Counted from the stretch's first letter, positions 26,810 to 36,671 are shown. The stretch: DNA of 62,025 bases from Streptomyces tauricus (GCF_014650955.1 NZ_BMVY01000045.1:1-62025); one strand, 5' to 3'. The notes: generated by a model from the letters alone, not told the origin. Program-made: numbers and translations.

Positions 26810-28692
26810 TGGAAACGATCAGGCTCACCACCGCGCAGGCCCTCGTGCGCTTCCTGGCGAACCAGTACAGCGAGCGCGACGGCCAGGAGCAGCGGCTGAT
26901 CCCCGGGGTCTGGGGCATCTTCGGGCACGGCAACGTGGCCGGCCTGGGCCAGGCGCTCCTGCAGGCCGCCGTCACCCAAGAGGCCGACCTGCCCTACTAC
27001 TTGGCCCGCAACGAGCAGGGCATGGTGCACGCGTCGGTGGCGTACGCGAAGATGCGCGACCGGCTGGCGACCTTCGCCTGCTCGGCGTCGACCGGACCCG
27101 GCTCCACGAACATGATCACCGGTGCGGCCCTGGCCACCACCAACCGGATCCCGGTCCTGCTGCTGCCCAGCGACATGTTCGCGACCCGTGCCGCCGACCC
27201 GGTCCTCCAGCAGTTGGAGGACACCCGCGGCGGGGACGTCACGGTCAACGACACCTTCAGGGCCGTGTCCAAGTACTTCGACCGGATCTCCCGGCCCGAG
27301 CAGCTCATCCCGGCCGCGCTGGCCGCGATGCGGGTGCTCACCGACCCGGTCGAGACCGGCGCCGTCACGCTCTCGCTGCCCCAGGACGTCCAGGCCGAGG
27401 CGTACGACTGGCCCCTCTCCTTCTTCCGGCGCCGGGTCTGGCACGTGGGCCGCCCGGTACCGGAACCGGCCGCCGTCGAGCGGGCCGCGCGTCTGTTGCG
27501 CGGTGCCCGCAGACCGCTGATCGTGGCCGGCGGCGGTGCCGTCTACTCCGGCGCCGAGACCCAGCTGCGCGCCTTCGCCGAAGCCAGCGGCATCCCGGTC
27601 GCGGACACCCATGCAGGCAAGGGCGCGGTGCCCTGGGACCACCCCTACGCGGTCGGCGGCATCGGCTCGACCGGCTCGTACGCGGCGAACGAAGTCGCGC
27701 GCGAGGCAGACGTCGTCCTCGGGATCGGCACCCGGTACTCCGACTTCACCACTGCCAGCCACACCGTCTTCGGCAACCCGGACGTCACGTTCGTCAACCT
27801 CAACGTGGCCCGCCTGGACGCCGTCAAGCACTCGGCGGAACCGCTGGTGGCTGACGCCCGGCTCGGCATCCAGGCCCTCGCGGGCGCGCTGACGGACTGG
27901 GAGGTCGCCCCGGAGTACCGCGACCGCACACGCCAACTCATCGCCCGGACACGGGAGATCGAGGAGGAGTGCTTCGCGACCGACCGCAACACCGGTGAAC
28001 TGCCCGCCCAGACCCAGATCCTGGGCGCGCTCAACGACGTCCTGGACGACCGTGACGTCGTCATCAACGCAGCCGGCTCCATGCCCGGCGACCTGCAACA
28101 GCTGTGGCGGGCACGGGATCCGAAGGCCTACCACGTGGAGTACGCGTACTCCTGCATGGGCTACGAGGTCGCCGCCGGCGTCGGCACGAGGATGGCCGAC
28201 CCGTCGCGCGAGGTCGTCGTACTCGTCGGCGACGGCTCGTATCTGATGATGGCTCAGGAGATCGTGACCATGGTCTCCGAAGGACTGAAGGTCATCATCG
28301 TCCTCGTCCAGAACCACGGCTTCGCCTCCATCGGCGCCCTGTCCGAGTCACTCGGCTCGCAGCGGTTCGGCACCAAGTACCGCTTCCGCACAGCCGATTC
28401 GGGCCAGCTCGACGGTGACGTACTCCCCGTCGACCTCGCCGCCAACGCCTCCTCGCTCGGTGCGGACGTACTGCACGCCACCTCCGTCGACGAGTTCCGT
28501 GCGGCGATGGAGAAGGCGAAGGCCGCCACCCGCACCACAGTCGTGCACGTCGAGACCGACCTGTACGGGCCGAACCCGCCCGGCCACGGCTGGTGGGACG
28601 TACCGGTGAGCCAGACCTCCGCCCTGGACTCCACCCGTGACGCGTACGAGACGTACGCCGCCCGCAAGCAGGCCCAGCGCCACTACCTGTAA
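26809..28692 (+). CDS. iolD: 3D-(3,5/4)-trihydroxycyclohexane-1,2-dione hydrolase
   Basis: The 627-residue thiamine-diphosphate enzyme opens the ring of the inositol-derived dione. ATG 26809 overlaps the iolB stop (TGATG). The N-terminal ThDP domain has ARNEQGMVHASVAYAK (with the activating Glu) and STGPGSTNMITGAA. The C-terminal domain carries the ThDP/Mg motif VGDGSYLMM ... VQNHGF. IolD-specific length (about 630) distinguishes it from acetolactate synthase. Confidence 0.93.
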   Translation: METIRLTTAQALVRFLANQYSERDGQEQRLIPGVWGIFGHGNVAGLGQALLQAAVTQEADLPYYLARNEQGMVHASVAYAKMRDRLATFACSASTGPGSTNMITGAALATTNRIPVLLLPSDMFATRAADPVLQQLEDTRGGDVTVNDTFRAVSKYFDRISRPEQLIPAALAAMRVLTDPVETGAVTLSLPQDVQAEAYDWPLSFFRRRVWHVGRPVPEPAAVERAARLLRGARRPLIVAGGGAVYSGAETQLRAFAEASGIPVADTHAGKGAVPWDHPYAVGGIGSTGSYAANEVAREADVVLGIGTRYSDFTTASHTVFGNPDVTFVNLNVARLDAVKHSAEPLVADARLGIQALAGALTDWEVAPEYRDRTRQLIARTREIEEECFATDRNTGELPAQTQILGALNDVLDDRDVVINAAGSMPGDLQQLWRARDPKAYHVEYAYSCMGYEVAAGVGTRMADPSREVVVLVGDGSYLMMAQEIVTMVSEGLKVIIVLVQNHGFASIGALSESLGSQRFGTKYRFRTADSGQLDGDVLPVDLAANASSLGADVLHATSVDEFRAAMEKAKAATRTTVVHVETDLYGPNPPGHGWWDVPVSQTSALDSTRDAYETYAARKQAQRHYL

Positions 28693-28721
28693 GTCCCGTC
28701 CCCGCAAAGGAAACCCGCACC

Positions 28722-30224
28722 GTGAAAACCATCGAGCACTGGATCAACGGCTCCCCCGCCGCCGGGAACAGCCCGCAGACGGCCCCCGTGTTCAACCCGG
28801 CCACCGGCCAGGAACAGGCCAGGGTCGCCCTGGCCTCGGCCGCCGACGTGAACACCGCCGTCACAGCCGCCACCGCCGCCTTCGAGACCTGGTCCGAGTC
28901 GTCGCTCACCCAGCGCACCCAGGTCATGTTCGCCTTCCGGCAGCTCCTCGTGGAGCACGAGGAGGAACTGGGCCGGATCATCTCCGCCGAGCACGGCAAG
29001 ACGGTCGACGACGCGCGCGGCGAGATCACGCGCGGCCGGGAGGTCGTGGAGTTCGCGTGCGGACTCGGGGACGTCCTGAAGGGGTCCTTCTCCGACCAGG
29101 TCTCACGCGGTGTGGACGTGCACAACTTCCGCCAGCCGCTGGGCGTCGTCGCGGGCATCACGCCCTTCAACTTCCCCGCCATGGTGCCTCTGTGGATGCA
29201 CCCGATCGCCATCGCGACCGGCAACACCTTCATCCTCAAGCCCAGCGAGCGCGACCCCTCCGCCGCGAACTTCGTCGCAGAGCTCTACAAGAGGGCCGGG
29301 CTGCCCGACGGCGTCTTCAACGTCGTGCACGGCGGCAAGGACGCAGTCGACGCGATCCTCACCCACTCCGGCATCGAGGCCGTCTCCTTCGTCGGTTCGA
29401 CGCCGATCGCCAGGTACGTCCACGAGACGGCCACCGCGCACGGCAAGCGCGTCCAGGCGCTCGGCGGAGCCAAGAACCACGCCGTCGTCCTGCCCGACGC
29501 CGACCTGGAGTTCGCCGCGAACCACATCACGGCGGGCGCGTACGGCTCCGCCGGTGAACGCTGCATGGCCGTCTCGGTCGCCGTCGCGGTCGGGGACGCC
29601 GCCGACGCTCTGGTCGAGATCCTTCAGCGCAAGGCCCGCGAGGTGAAGGTCGGTCCCGGTGACGCGGCGGGCACGGAGATGGGCCCGCTGGTCACCAAGG
29701 CCGCCCAAGAGCGCGTCGAGAACGCCGTCGGTGTCGCCGGCGGACAGGGTGCCACCGTGGTCGTCGACGGTCGTGGCCTCAAGGTCGACGACCCCGCATA
29801 CGCCGACGGCTTCTTCACCGGGCCGTCCCTCCTCGACCACGTAACGACCGAGATGGACGCCTACAAGGAAGAGCTGTTCGGGCCGGTCCTCGCCGTCGTC
29901 CGCGTCGACACCCTCGACGAGGCCATCGGCGTCATCAACGCCAACCCTTACGGCAACGGCACCGCCCTGTTCACCGGCTCCGGCGAAGCCGCGCGCCGCT
30001 TCCAGCGCAACGTCAAGGTCGGCATGATCGGCATCAACGTGCCGGTGCCTGTGCCGATGTCGTACTACTCCTTCGGCGGCTGGAAGGACTCCCTCATCGG
30101 CGACTCCCCCATCCACGGTCCCGAGGGCATCCGCTTCTACACCCTCCCCAAGGTCGTCACCACACGCTGGCCGCAGCCCAAGCAGGAGGTGACCGCCGGC
30201 TTCAACTTCCCCACATCCAACTGA
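28722..30224 (+). CDS. mmsA: Methylmalonate-semialdehyde dehydrogenase (CoA-acylating)
   Basis: The 500-residue ALDH superfamily enzyme oxidises malonic semialdehyde from the inositol pathway to acetyl-CoA (IolA role); the same family serves valine breakdown. Visible are NFPAMVPLWM in the cofactor domain, LGGAKNHAVVLPDA and catalytic Cys in GSAGERCMAVS. MmsA enzymes use Cys without the usual Glu, consistent with the AKNH motif. GTG 28722 is preceded by AAAGGAAA. It lies 29 bp after iolD in the same operon. Confidence 0.92.
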   Translation: MKTIEHWINGSPAAGNSPQTAPVFNPATGQEQARVALASAADVNTAVTAATAAFETWSESSLTQRTQVMFAFRQLLVEHEEELGRIISAEHGKTVDDARGEITRGREVVEFACGLGDVLKGSFSDQVSRGVDVHNFRQPLGVVAGITPFNFPAMVPLWMHPIAIATGNTFILKPSERDPSAANFVAELYKRAGLPDGVFNVVHGGKDAVDAILTHSGIEAVSFVGSTPIARYVHETATAHGKRVQALGGAKNHAVVLPDADLEFAANHITAGAYGSAGERCMAVSVAVAVGDAADALVEILQRKAREVKVGPGDAAGTEMGPLVTKAAQERVENAVGVAGGQGATVVVDGRGLKVDDPAYADGFFTGPSLLDHVTTEMDAYKEELFGPVLAVVRVDTLDEAIGVINANPYGNGTALFTGSGEAARRFQRNVKVGMIGINVPVPVPMSYYSFGGWKDSLIGDSPIHGPEGIRFYTLPKVVTTRWPQPKQEVTAGFNFPTSN

Positions 30225-30312
30225 ACCCCGGCAAAGACAGCAACAGACCCCCGCGCAGAAAACACCGCCACCCAAGGGCATCTCCGTCCCTCGTCTTCAA
30301 AGGATTTCGACC

Positions 30313-31263
30313 ATGGCAATGGCGCCATCCCCACTCCGCACCGTCGCTGGCAACCTGTGTCTGGGCTCGGCCCCCGATTCCTGGGGCATCTGGTTCCCCG
30401 AGGACGAGCACCAGGTCCCATACACCCGCTTCCTCGACGAACTGACGCAGGCCGGCTACGAGTGGCTGGAACTCGGACCGTACGGCTATCTCCCCACCGA
30501 ACCATCCGTACTCGCCGAGGAGTTGGCCGTACGCGGTCTGAAGGTCTCCGGCGGCACCGCCTTCGGCGCGCTGCACCGCCCTGAAGCCTGGGACGAGATG
30601 CTCGCGCATGTCCGGCAGGTCGCCGAGCTGACCGCCGCCGCGGGCGCCCACCACCTCGTTCTCATCCCGCCCATGTACCGGGACGAGAAGACCGGCGCGT
30701 TCACCGAGTCCCCCGAGTTGACCGCCGGGCAGTGGGCGGGCTTCGGCCGGGCCGCCGACCGACTCGGGAAGCTGCTGCTCGACGAGTACGACGTACGGCT
30801 CGTCCTCCACCCGCACGCCGACAGCCACATCCAGACGCAGCCGGAGATCGAACGGCTGCTCAACGAGTCGGACGGCCAGTACACGAACCTCTGCCTGGAC
30901 ACGGGGCATGTCGCGTACGGCGGCGGTGACAACCTCGATCTGATCCGTCGGTTCGGTGAGCGCGTCGGATACGTGCACATCAAGCAGATGGACCCGGAAG
31001 TGCTCGCCCAGGTCGCCGCGGAGGACCTGTCGTTCGGCGAGGCCGTCAAGCGCGGAGTGTGCGTCTCTCCACCCGCGGGTGTGCCGAACCCGGCCGATGT
31101 GGTGGACGAACTCGCCAAGCTCGACGCCGAGTTGTTTGTCATCGTCGAGCAGGACCTGTATCCGTGCGCTCCCGACGTGCCGCTCCCCATCGCTGTACGC
31201 ACGCGTGAGCACCTGGCCGGCTGCGGCCTGACCGGAACCCGGCGCCCCCACAACCACCGGTAG
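30313..31263 (+). CDS. iolE: Inosose dehydratase (xylose-isomerase-like TIM barrel)
   Basis: The 316-residue protein resembles IolE, which dehydrates scyllo-inosose to the dione used by IolD. Typical features are GSAPDSWGIWFPEDEHQ near the N-terminus, metal-site segments YEWLELGPYGYLP, LVLHPHADSHI, LCLDTGHVAYGGGD and YVHIKQMDP, and a C-terminal FVIVEQDLYP. The start is ATG 30313, with AAAGGA upstream. It lies 88 bp after mmsA, with no terminator seen between them. Confidence 0.88.
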   Translation: MAMAPSPLRTVAGNLCLGSAPDSWGIWFPEDEHQVPYTRFLDELTQAGYEWLELGPYGYLPTEPSVLAEELAVRGLKVSGGTAFGALHRPEAWDEMLAHVRQVAELTAAAGAHHLVLIPPMYRDEKTGAFTESPELTAGQWAGFGRAADRLGKLLLDEYDVRLVLHPHADSHIQTQPEIERLLNESDGQYTNLCLDTGHVAYGGGDNLDLIRRFGERVGYVHIKQMDPEVLAQVAAEDLSFGEAVKRGVCVSPPAGVPNPADVVDELAKLDAELFVIVEQDLYPCAPDVPLPIAVRTREHLAGCGLTGTRRPHNHR

Positions 31264-31272
31264 GAGAGGGCC

Positions 31273-32715
31273 ATGGACGTCAGGGACGACGCGACCTCGC
31301 CACGCGCCACCACCACTACCGCCTCCACGTTCATCGACGGCGCCCCGCCGGCGGTCTCGCGGCGGCTACGGCTCATCACGATCATCGCAACCTTCGGCGG
31401 ACTGCTCTTCGGCTACGACACCGGGGTCATCAACGGCGCGCTGCCGTACATGACCGACGACCTGGGCCTGACCCCCTTCACGGAGGGCATGGTCACCAGC
31501 TCCCTGCTGCTCGGTGCCGCGCTCGGAGCGGTCATCGGCGGCCGTCTCTCGGACGCCCGCGGCAGGCGGCGCAACATCCTGCTGCTGGCGGTGCTGTTCT
31601 TCATCGGCGCGCTCGGCTGCACGCTCGCCCCGACCACCGCGGTGATGGTGGTGGCCCGGTTCGTGCTCGGCCTCGCGGTCGGTGGCGCCTCGGTGACCGT
31701 GCCGGTGTATCTCGCGGAGATCTCGCCCGCCGAACGTCGCGGTGCGCTGGTCACCCGCAACGAACTCATGATCGTCAGCGGGCAGTTGCTGGCCTTCACC
31801 TCCAACGCGATCATCGCCGACGTGGGCGGCGAGTCCGGCGGCGTGTGGCGCTACATGCTGGTGATCGCGACCATTCCCGCCGTGGTGCTGTGGTTCGGCA
31901 TGCTGGTGATGCCGGAAAGCCCCCGCTGGCTCGCCTCCAAGGGCCGGTTCAACGAGGCCTTCGAGGTGCTCAAGCAGGTCAGGTCCCAGCAGCAGGCCGA
32001 GGCCGAGCTGAGCGAGGTCTCCACGCTCGCCGTCAAGGACGATCAGGCGAAGCTCGGTGGCTGGCACGACATGAGGTCCACTCCATGGGTGCGCAGGCTG
32101 ATGTTCATCGGCTTCGGCATCGCTATCGTGCAGCAGATCACCGGCGTCAACACGATCATGTACTACGGCACACAGATCCTCACCGACGCCGGGTTCGCCG
32201 CGGACAGCGCGCTGACGGCGAACATCGCCAACGGCGTGATCTCGGTCCTCGCCACCTTCGTCGGCATCTGGCTGCTCGGCCGGGTCAACCGACGCCCGAT
32301 GCTGATGGCCGGTCAGATCGGCACCACGAGCGCCCTGTTGATGATCGGCATCTTCTCGCTGGCGCTGCCCTCGGGCGACGGCCGCGCCTACGCCGTACTC
32401 GCCATGACCGTCACCTTCCTCGCCTTCCAGCAGGGCGCGATCTCGCCGGTCACCTGGCTCATGCTCTCGGAGATCTTCCCGATGCGGATGCGTGCCTTCG
32501 GAATGGGCGTCGCGGCGGTGGTGCTGTGGCTGACCAATTTCGCGATCGGGCTGGTCTTCCCGTCTCTGGTCTCCGGGATCGGTATCTCCGCCACGTTCTT
32601 CCTCTTCGTGGTGGCGGGAGTCTTCTCGATCACCTTTGTGAAGTTGTACGTCCCCGAGACGCGTGGCCGCACCCTGGAGAACCTCGAGACGGAACTCCGG
32701 GCCCGCTACTCCTGA
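31273..32715 (+). CDS. iolT: MFS sugar porter, probable inositol importer
   Basis: The 480-residue transporter belongs to the sugar-porter family. Signatures include GGLLFGYDTGVINGAL in helix 1, DARGRRR in loop 2-3, PESPRWLASKGR, and QQITGVNTIMYYG in helix 7, then PETRGR at the C-terminus. Twelve membrane spans are expected. The ATG follows iolE by 9 bp with TAGGAGAGGG. It gives the locus a second uptake route beside the ABC importer, whose permease gene appears frameshifted. Confidence 0.85.
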   Translation: MDVRDDATSPRATTTTASTFIDGAPPAVSRRLRLITIIATFGGLLFGYDTGVINGALPYMTDDLGLTPFTEGMVTSSLLLGAALGAVIGGRLSDARGRRRNILLLAVLFFIGALGCTLAPTTAVMVVARFVLGLAVGGASVTVPVYLAEISPAERRGALVTRNELMIVSGQLLAFTSNAIIADVGGESGGVWRYMLVIATIPAVVLWFGMLVMPESPRWLASKGRFNEAFEVLKQVRSQQQAEAELSEVSTLAVKDDQAKLGGWHDMRSTPWVRRLMFIGFGIAIVQQITGVNTIMYYGTQILTDAGFAADSALTANIANGVISVLATFVGIWLLGRVNRRPMLMAGQIGTTSALLMIGIFSLALPSGDGRAYAVLAMTVTFLAFQQGAISPVTWLMLSEIFPMRMRAFGMGVAAVVLWLTNFAIGLVFPSLVSGIGISATFFLFVVAGVFSITFVKLYVPETRGRTLENLETELRARYS

Positions 32716-32781
32716 ACGCTCCCCTCATGTCCCCCGCCCCCCGGGTCAGCGATGGTCCGGGAGCTGCAGAAAGGAAACCCA

Positions 32782-33819
32782 ATGACTGTGCGTGTAGGGG
32801 TCATCGGCACCGGCTGGATCGGCCAGGAACACATCCGCCGGCTCACCGACACCGTCACCGGGGCCAAGGTCACCGCCGTCACAGACATCGACGCGGCGCA
32901 CGCCGAGGAGGCGGCGGCCCGCGTCGGCGCCCGGATACTCGCGGACGGCTCCGAGCTGATCGTGGCGGAGGACGTCGACGTCGTACTCGTGACGTCCTGG
33001 GGTCCCACCCATGCCGAGCACGTGCTGAACGCGATCGCCGCCGGAAAGCCGGTGTTCTGCGAGAAGCCCCTGGCCACCACGGCCGAGGACTGTCTGCGCA
33101 TCGTCGAGGCAGAGCGCGCGCACGGCCGCCGCCTGGTCCAGGTCGGCTTCATGCGCCGCTACGACGCGGGCTACCGCCGGATGAAGGAGGTGCTGGCCTC
33201 AGGCGGTATCGGCACCCCGCTGATCGTGCACTGCGCGCACCGCAACCCGACCGTCCCCAAGGCGTACACCTCCCGCATGGCCGCACAGGACACGGCGGTC
33301 CACGAGATCGACGTACTGCGCTGGCTGCTGGACGACGAGATCGTCTCCGCACAGGTACTGAGGCCGCGTGCCACGACCAACCGCTTCCCGCATCTGACAG
33401 ACCCGCAGATCATGCTCTTCGAGACCGCGAACGGGGTCCGCATCGACCTGGAGGTCTTCGTCAACTGCCAGTACGGATACGACATCCAGTGCGAGACCGT
33501 CGGCGAGACGGGCCTGGTTCGGCTGCCCGACCCGGCCGCGGTCACCCTGCGCACCGAAGGAGTGAGCGCCTCTGCGGTACTGCGGGACTGGAAGGACCGG
33601 TTCGCGGAGGCCTTCGACACCGAGTTCCGCGAGTGGATCGCGGGCATCGCGGCCGGCGAGGAGCCGACCGGACCGTCCGCCTGGGACGGCTACGCGGCCA
33701 CCGTCATCACCGATGCGGCCGTCCAGTCCCTGGAGTCGGACAGCCAGGTCGTGACCGTTGACATGAAGCCCCGACCTGCCTTCTACGCGGGCAACGCCAA
33801 CACTGGAGGTGTCGCATGA
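32782..33819 (+). CDS. iolG: Inositol 2-dehydrogenase (Gfo/Idh/MocA family)
   Basis: The 345-residue enzyme starts at ATG 32782 with AAAGGAAA, in preference to an in-frame ATG 30 bp upstream. The Rossmann motif is GVIGTGWIGQEH; EKPLATTAED carries the conserved Lys; HEIDVLRWLL carries the catalytic His region. It oxidises myo-inositol to scyllo-inosose, the first step of the pathway. The stop overlaps the next ATG (ATGA). Confidence 0.88.
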   Translation: MTVRVGVIGTGWIGQEHIRRLTDTVTGAKVTAVTDIDAAHAEEAAARVGARILADGSELIVAEDVDVVLVTSWGPTHAEHVLNAIAAGKPVFCEKPLATTAEDCLRIVEAERAHGRRLVQVGFMRRYDAGYRRMKEVLASGGIGTPLIVHCAHRNPTVPKAYTSRMAAQDTAVHEIDVLRWLLDDEIVSAQVLRPRATTNRFPHLTDPQIMLFETANGVRIDLEVFVNCQYGYDIQCETVGETGLVRLPDPAAVTLRTEGVSASAVLRDWKDRFAEAFDTEFREWIAGIAAGEEPTGPSAWDGYAATVITDAAVQSLESDSQVVTVDMKPRPAFYAGNANTGGVA

Positions 33820-34685
33820 AGATCGCCCTCGACCCGTACATGTTCCGCGTCTTGCCCATCGACGAGATGGTGCGCACGGTCGCCGAACTCGGCTACGAAT
33901 ACATCGAGATGTCACCACGCGAGGACTTCATGCCGTTCTTCCTGCACCCCAGGGCGGACGACGAGCGGGTGGCGGAACTCAAGAACGCCCTGCGCACACA
34001 CAGCGTGAAGCTGTCCTCCGTACTCCCCCTCTACAAGTGGTCCTCACCCGACGAAACCGAGCGTCAGGCAGCCGTCCGCTACTGGAGGCGGATGATCGAG
34101 ATCACCTCCGACCTCGAATGCCCGCTGATGAACTCGGAGTTCAACGGCCGGCCGGACAAGGCCGCCGCGAGCGAGGCCGCGTTCTGGCGGTCCATGGAGG
34201 AGCTCCTGCCGGTCTTCGAGCGGGAGGGCATCGCGCTGAACCTGGAGGCGCACCCGGACGACTTCTGCGAGGAGAACACCCCGGCCGTGAACCTGGTCCG
34301 CGCCGTCAACAGAACCTGGGTGAACTACCTTTACTGCGCCCCGCACTCCTTCCACCTCTCCGGTGCCTCGGACGTCGGTGCGGACATCGCGGCGATGATG
34401 CGCTACGCGGGTGACAAGCTGCAGCACGTACACATCGCGGACTCCTTCAACCACAAGGGCTCCAGCGGTCTGCGCTACATCCTCAACCCGCCCGGCACCA
34501 CCGCCCGCATCCACCAGCACCTGGACATCGGCCAGGGCGAGGTGAACTGGGACGCCTTCTTCGGCACCCTTCGCGAACTGGACTTCGACGGCGTCGCCAC
34601 CGCCTGCGTCTTCGCCTGGGAAGAACGCGCCCAGGAATCCTCAGCGTTCATGCTCGACCGCATTCGCAAGGAACTCGCTGGGTAG
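33816..34685 (+). CDS. Sugar phosphate isomerase/epimerase, IolH-like
   Basis: The 289-residue AP-endonuclease-2-type TIM barrel resembles IolH/IolI proteins. Visible metal-site stretches are YEYIEMSPREDF, LNLEAHPDDF, NYLYCAPHSFHLSG and LQHVHIADSF. It is translationally coupled to iolG (ATGA). A role in inosose isomerisation or handling of another inositol isomer is likely; the precise reaction is not readable. Last gene of the operon. Confidence 0.75.
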   Translation: MKIALDPYMFRVLPIDEMVRTVAELGYEYIEMSPREDFMPFFLHPRADDERVAELKNALRTHSVKLSSVLPLYKWSSPDETERQAAVRYWRRMIEITSDLECPLMNSEFNGRPDKAAASEAAFWRSMEELLPVFEREGIALNLEAHPDDFCEENTPAVNLVRAVNRTWVNYLYCAPHSFHLSGASDVGADIAAMMRYAGDKLQHVHIADSFNHKGSSGLRYILNPPGTTARIHQHLDIGQGEVNWDAFFGTLRELDFDGVATACVFAWEERAQESSAFMLDRIRKELAG

Positions 34686-34702
34686 AGCTCGGCATCTACC
34701 CA
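34679..34702 (+). terminator. Possible hairpin at the end of the inositol operon
   Basis: TGGGTAG (34679-34685, overlapping the stop codon) can pair with CTACCCA (34696-34702) across a 10-base loop. No T-run follows, so it is a weak terminator candidate at best. Confidence 0.3.
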
Positions 34703-34846
34703 CCGGGATCCTGCACGACCGGCCCCTCTGGACGACGCCCTGGAAGTCGTCACATCGCTCGGCCGGCGCTGAGATCAACACGGGCGACTTCCTGCCCGCG
34801 CCATCTTCCGCACACAGCCCTGGCGCAAGATCAACCTCAGCCATGT

Positions 34847-35277
34847 GTGACGAGGGCAGCCCGGTGGTCAACCACAAAAGGGTCGCGAGGATCATGCGGA
34901 CCATCGGGCTCAAGGGGGGGGGTGCGCCTGCGGCGTCGGCACCGCACCACCTTCACGGACCAGACGGCTTCGAAGGCGCCGGATCTGATCGGCCGCGGCT
35001 TCACCGCCCAGGTTCCGAACACGAAGTACGTCGGCGATATCACCTACCTGCCCCTCGACGGCGGGAAGTTCTGTTACCTGGCGACCGTCATCGACCTCAC
35101 CTCGCGGCGTCTGGCCGGCTGGGCGATCGCCGACCACATTCGCGCAGACCTCGAAGCCTTCGCCATAGCGATCAACAACAGGCCCCGCAAGACCCTCGGC
35201 TGGCGGACGCCCGCATAGGTCTTCGAGGAGCAGCTACGCTCGCTGCAACAGCCCGGTATTGCAACGACTGGTTGAAC
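34847..35277 (+). pseudogene. IS3-family transposase orfB, internally deleted
   Basis: The sequence begins with VNHKRVARIMRTIGLKG and, after a frame change in a G-run (34914-34920), continues NTKYVGDITYLPLDGGKF then CYLATVIDLTSRRLAGW. It jumps directly from AIADHIRADLEAF to NNRPRKTLGWRTPA, so the middle, with part of the DDE site, is deleted. The expected Glu after TPA is now TAG, followed by the normal C-terminus VFEEQLRSLQQPG. It is clearly dead. Confidence 0.75.
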
Positions 35278-35380
35278 TCGCCCAATACACGGGTTTCCGG
35301 CTCGCCGAGCACCTGGACGCCTCCAGCATCGCGGCCTCGATCGGCTCGGTCGGCGACGCCTACGACTGTCAGTCTCTTGG
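35278..35380 (+). pseudogene. Second IS3-family transposase scrap
   Basis: Straight after the first remnant the frame reads QYTGFRLAEHLDASSIA then ASIGSVGDAYD. This is the part of an IS3 orfB just before the last catalytic Glu. Only about 30 codons survive, from a different IS3 copy than the one preceding it. Confidence 0.6.
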
Positions 35381-35474
35381 CACCGGATCCCGCAAGGATT
35401 CGGTAGCCCCGGCCGTGACGGTCTGACCCTTGCTACGACCGACCCCACGGGTGTCCTGGCGTTGATCTGTCGAC

Positions 35475-35516
35475 CGTCCGGCCGGGCACGCAGTAAGCGC
35501 TGCCGCCGGCCGGACG
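35475..35516. ncRNA. Strong hairpin in the 5' end of an IS110 element, possible bridge-RNA part
   Basis: CGTCCGGCCGG (35475-35485) and CCGGCCGGACG (35506-35516) form a perfect 11-bp stem with a 20-nt loop. It lies in the non-coding left end of the IS110 copy whose transposase begins near 35625. IS110-group elements encode a structured bridge RNA in this position. Assignment as bridge RNA is inference, and the element is truncated. Confidence 0.35.
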
Positions 35517-35591
35517 TGACCTGATAAGAGCCTGGAGCCACCTCGTCAAAAGCGTCCCCGTGACAGTCCTGTCCGTCCGACCGGCGACAGC

Positions 35592-36068
35592 GTGCACTTC
35601 ACGCTACCGGCCGGAAGGAACGCGGTGAACACCAACGAGCAGCACATGTCCGGGCACGTCGTGATCGGCGTCGACACACACAAGCATGTGCACGTCGCGG
35701 CAGTCATGGACACCATCGGCGGAATCCTGGCGACATTGACGATCCCCACGGACACCGGCGGATTCCAGCAACTCCTGGACTGGGCAACCTCGTTCGGCAA
35801 GGTGCTGGCATTCGGGGTCGAAGGCACCGGATCCTACGGCGCCACCCTGGCCTCGTTCCTTCGCCGGGCCGGTCACAAGGTGGTCGAGGCCGGCCGGCCG
35901 GACCGACGGCTGCGGCGGATGAACGGCAAGTCCGACACGCTGGATGCGGAGAACGCCGCCCGCGCAGTTCTCGCCGGCTTCGCCACCGCCATTCCCAAGA
36001 CGGCGGACGGCGGGGCCGAGATGATCCGCCGGCTAAAGATCGCCCACGACCAGGCCGTCGAACAGCGC
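35592..36068 (+). pseudogene. IS110-family transposase, N-terminal RuvC-like half
   Basis: The frame contains the RuvC-like DEDD domain: GVDTHKHVHVAAVMD (first Asp), FGVEGTGSYGATLASFL (Glu) and MNGKSDTLDAENAARAVLAG (third acidic cluster). The likely start is GTG 35625; the frame is open from 35592. After EQRAA the sequence switches at about 36068 into an unrelated TetR gene, so the C-terminal transposase_20 domain is missing. The fragment is about 150 residues of roughly 400. Confidence 0.75.
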
Positions 36069-36074
36069 GCGGCC

Positions 36075-36671
36075 GCGCCGCCGCCGCGGGCATCACGGCC
36101 CCCGCGCTGTACCGGATGTTCGACGACAAGGACGGGCTCCTGGCCGAGCTGGCCGCCTACGGGTTCGAGATCTACCTGGCCGAGAAACGCGAAGCGCTGG
36201 CTCTGACCCCCGACGACCCGGTGGCCGACCTCTACCGTGGCTGGGACCTGCACGTCGACTTCGGAGTGCGACATCCCGCGTTCTACATGCTCATGTACGG
36301 CACTGTGCAGCCCGGGCGGCGGCCCCCGGCCGCGGACGAGGCGCACGCCCTGCTGGTCACACTGCTGGGCCGGGCGGCTCCGGGTTCCGGTGAAGCAGGC
36401 GACCCGTGTCATCCACGCCGCGACAACGGGTGCCACGCTGGCGCTGATCGGCGAAGCGCCCGCGGAGCGGGACCTGACCACTTCGGCACGGCTGCGGGAC
36501 ACCGTCATCGCCTCCCTCACCACGGACCCGCCCGCCTCGTCCGGGTCGGACCTGGCCTCGCGCGCACTCGCCCTCGATGCCGCACTGGAAACCGTGTTCA
36601 CCACCGGGGTACCTCTGCGAGACACGGAGGCAGCTCTGCTGCGCGAATGGCTGCAGCAGCTGGCAGGCTGA
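36075..36671 (+). pseudogene. TetR-family regulator lacking its N-terminus, frameshifted
   Basis: The first frame reads GITAPALYRMFDDKDGLLAE, the last part of a TetR helix-turn-helix, followed by a sensor-domain region (HVDFGVRHPAFYMLMYGTV). Near 36375 the frame changes to LRVPVKQATRVIHAATTG, TLALIGEAPAE and a terminal LLREWLQQLAG. The DNA-binding N-terminus was lost at the IS110 junction. It cannot bind DNA as it stands. Confidence 0.65.

Noticed and set aside
26668..28317. A 549-codon minus-strand open frame
   Set aside because: Antisense to iolD, whose thiamine-diphosphate motifs are unmistakable.
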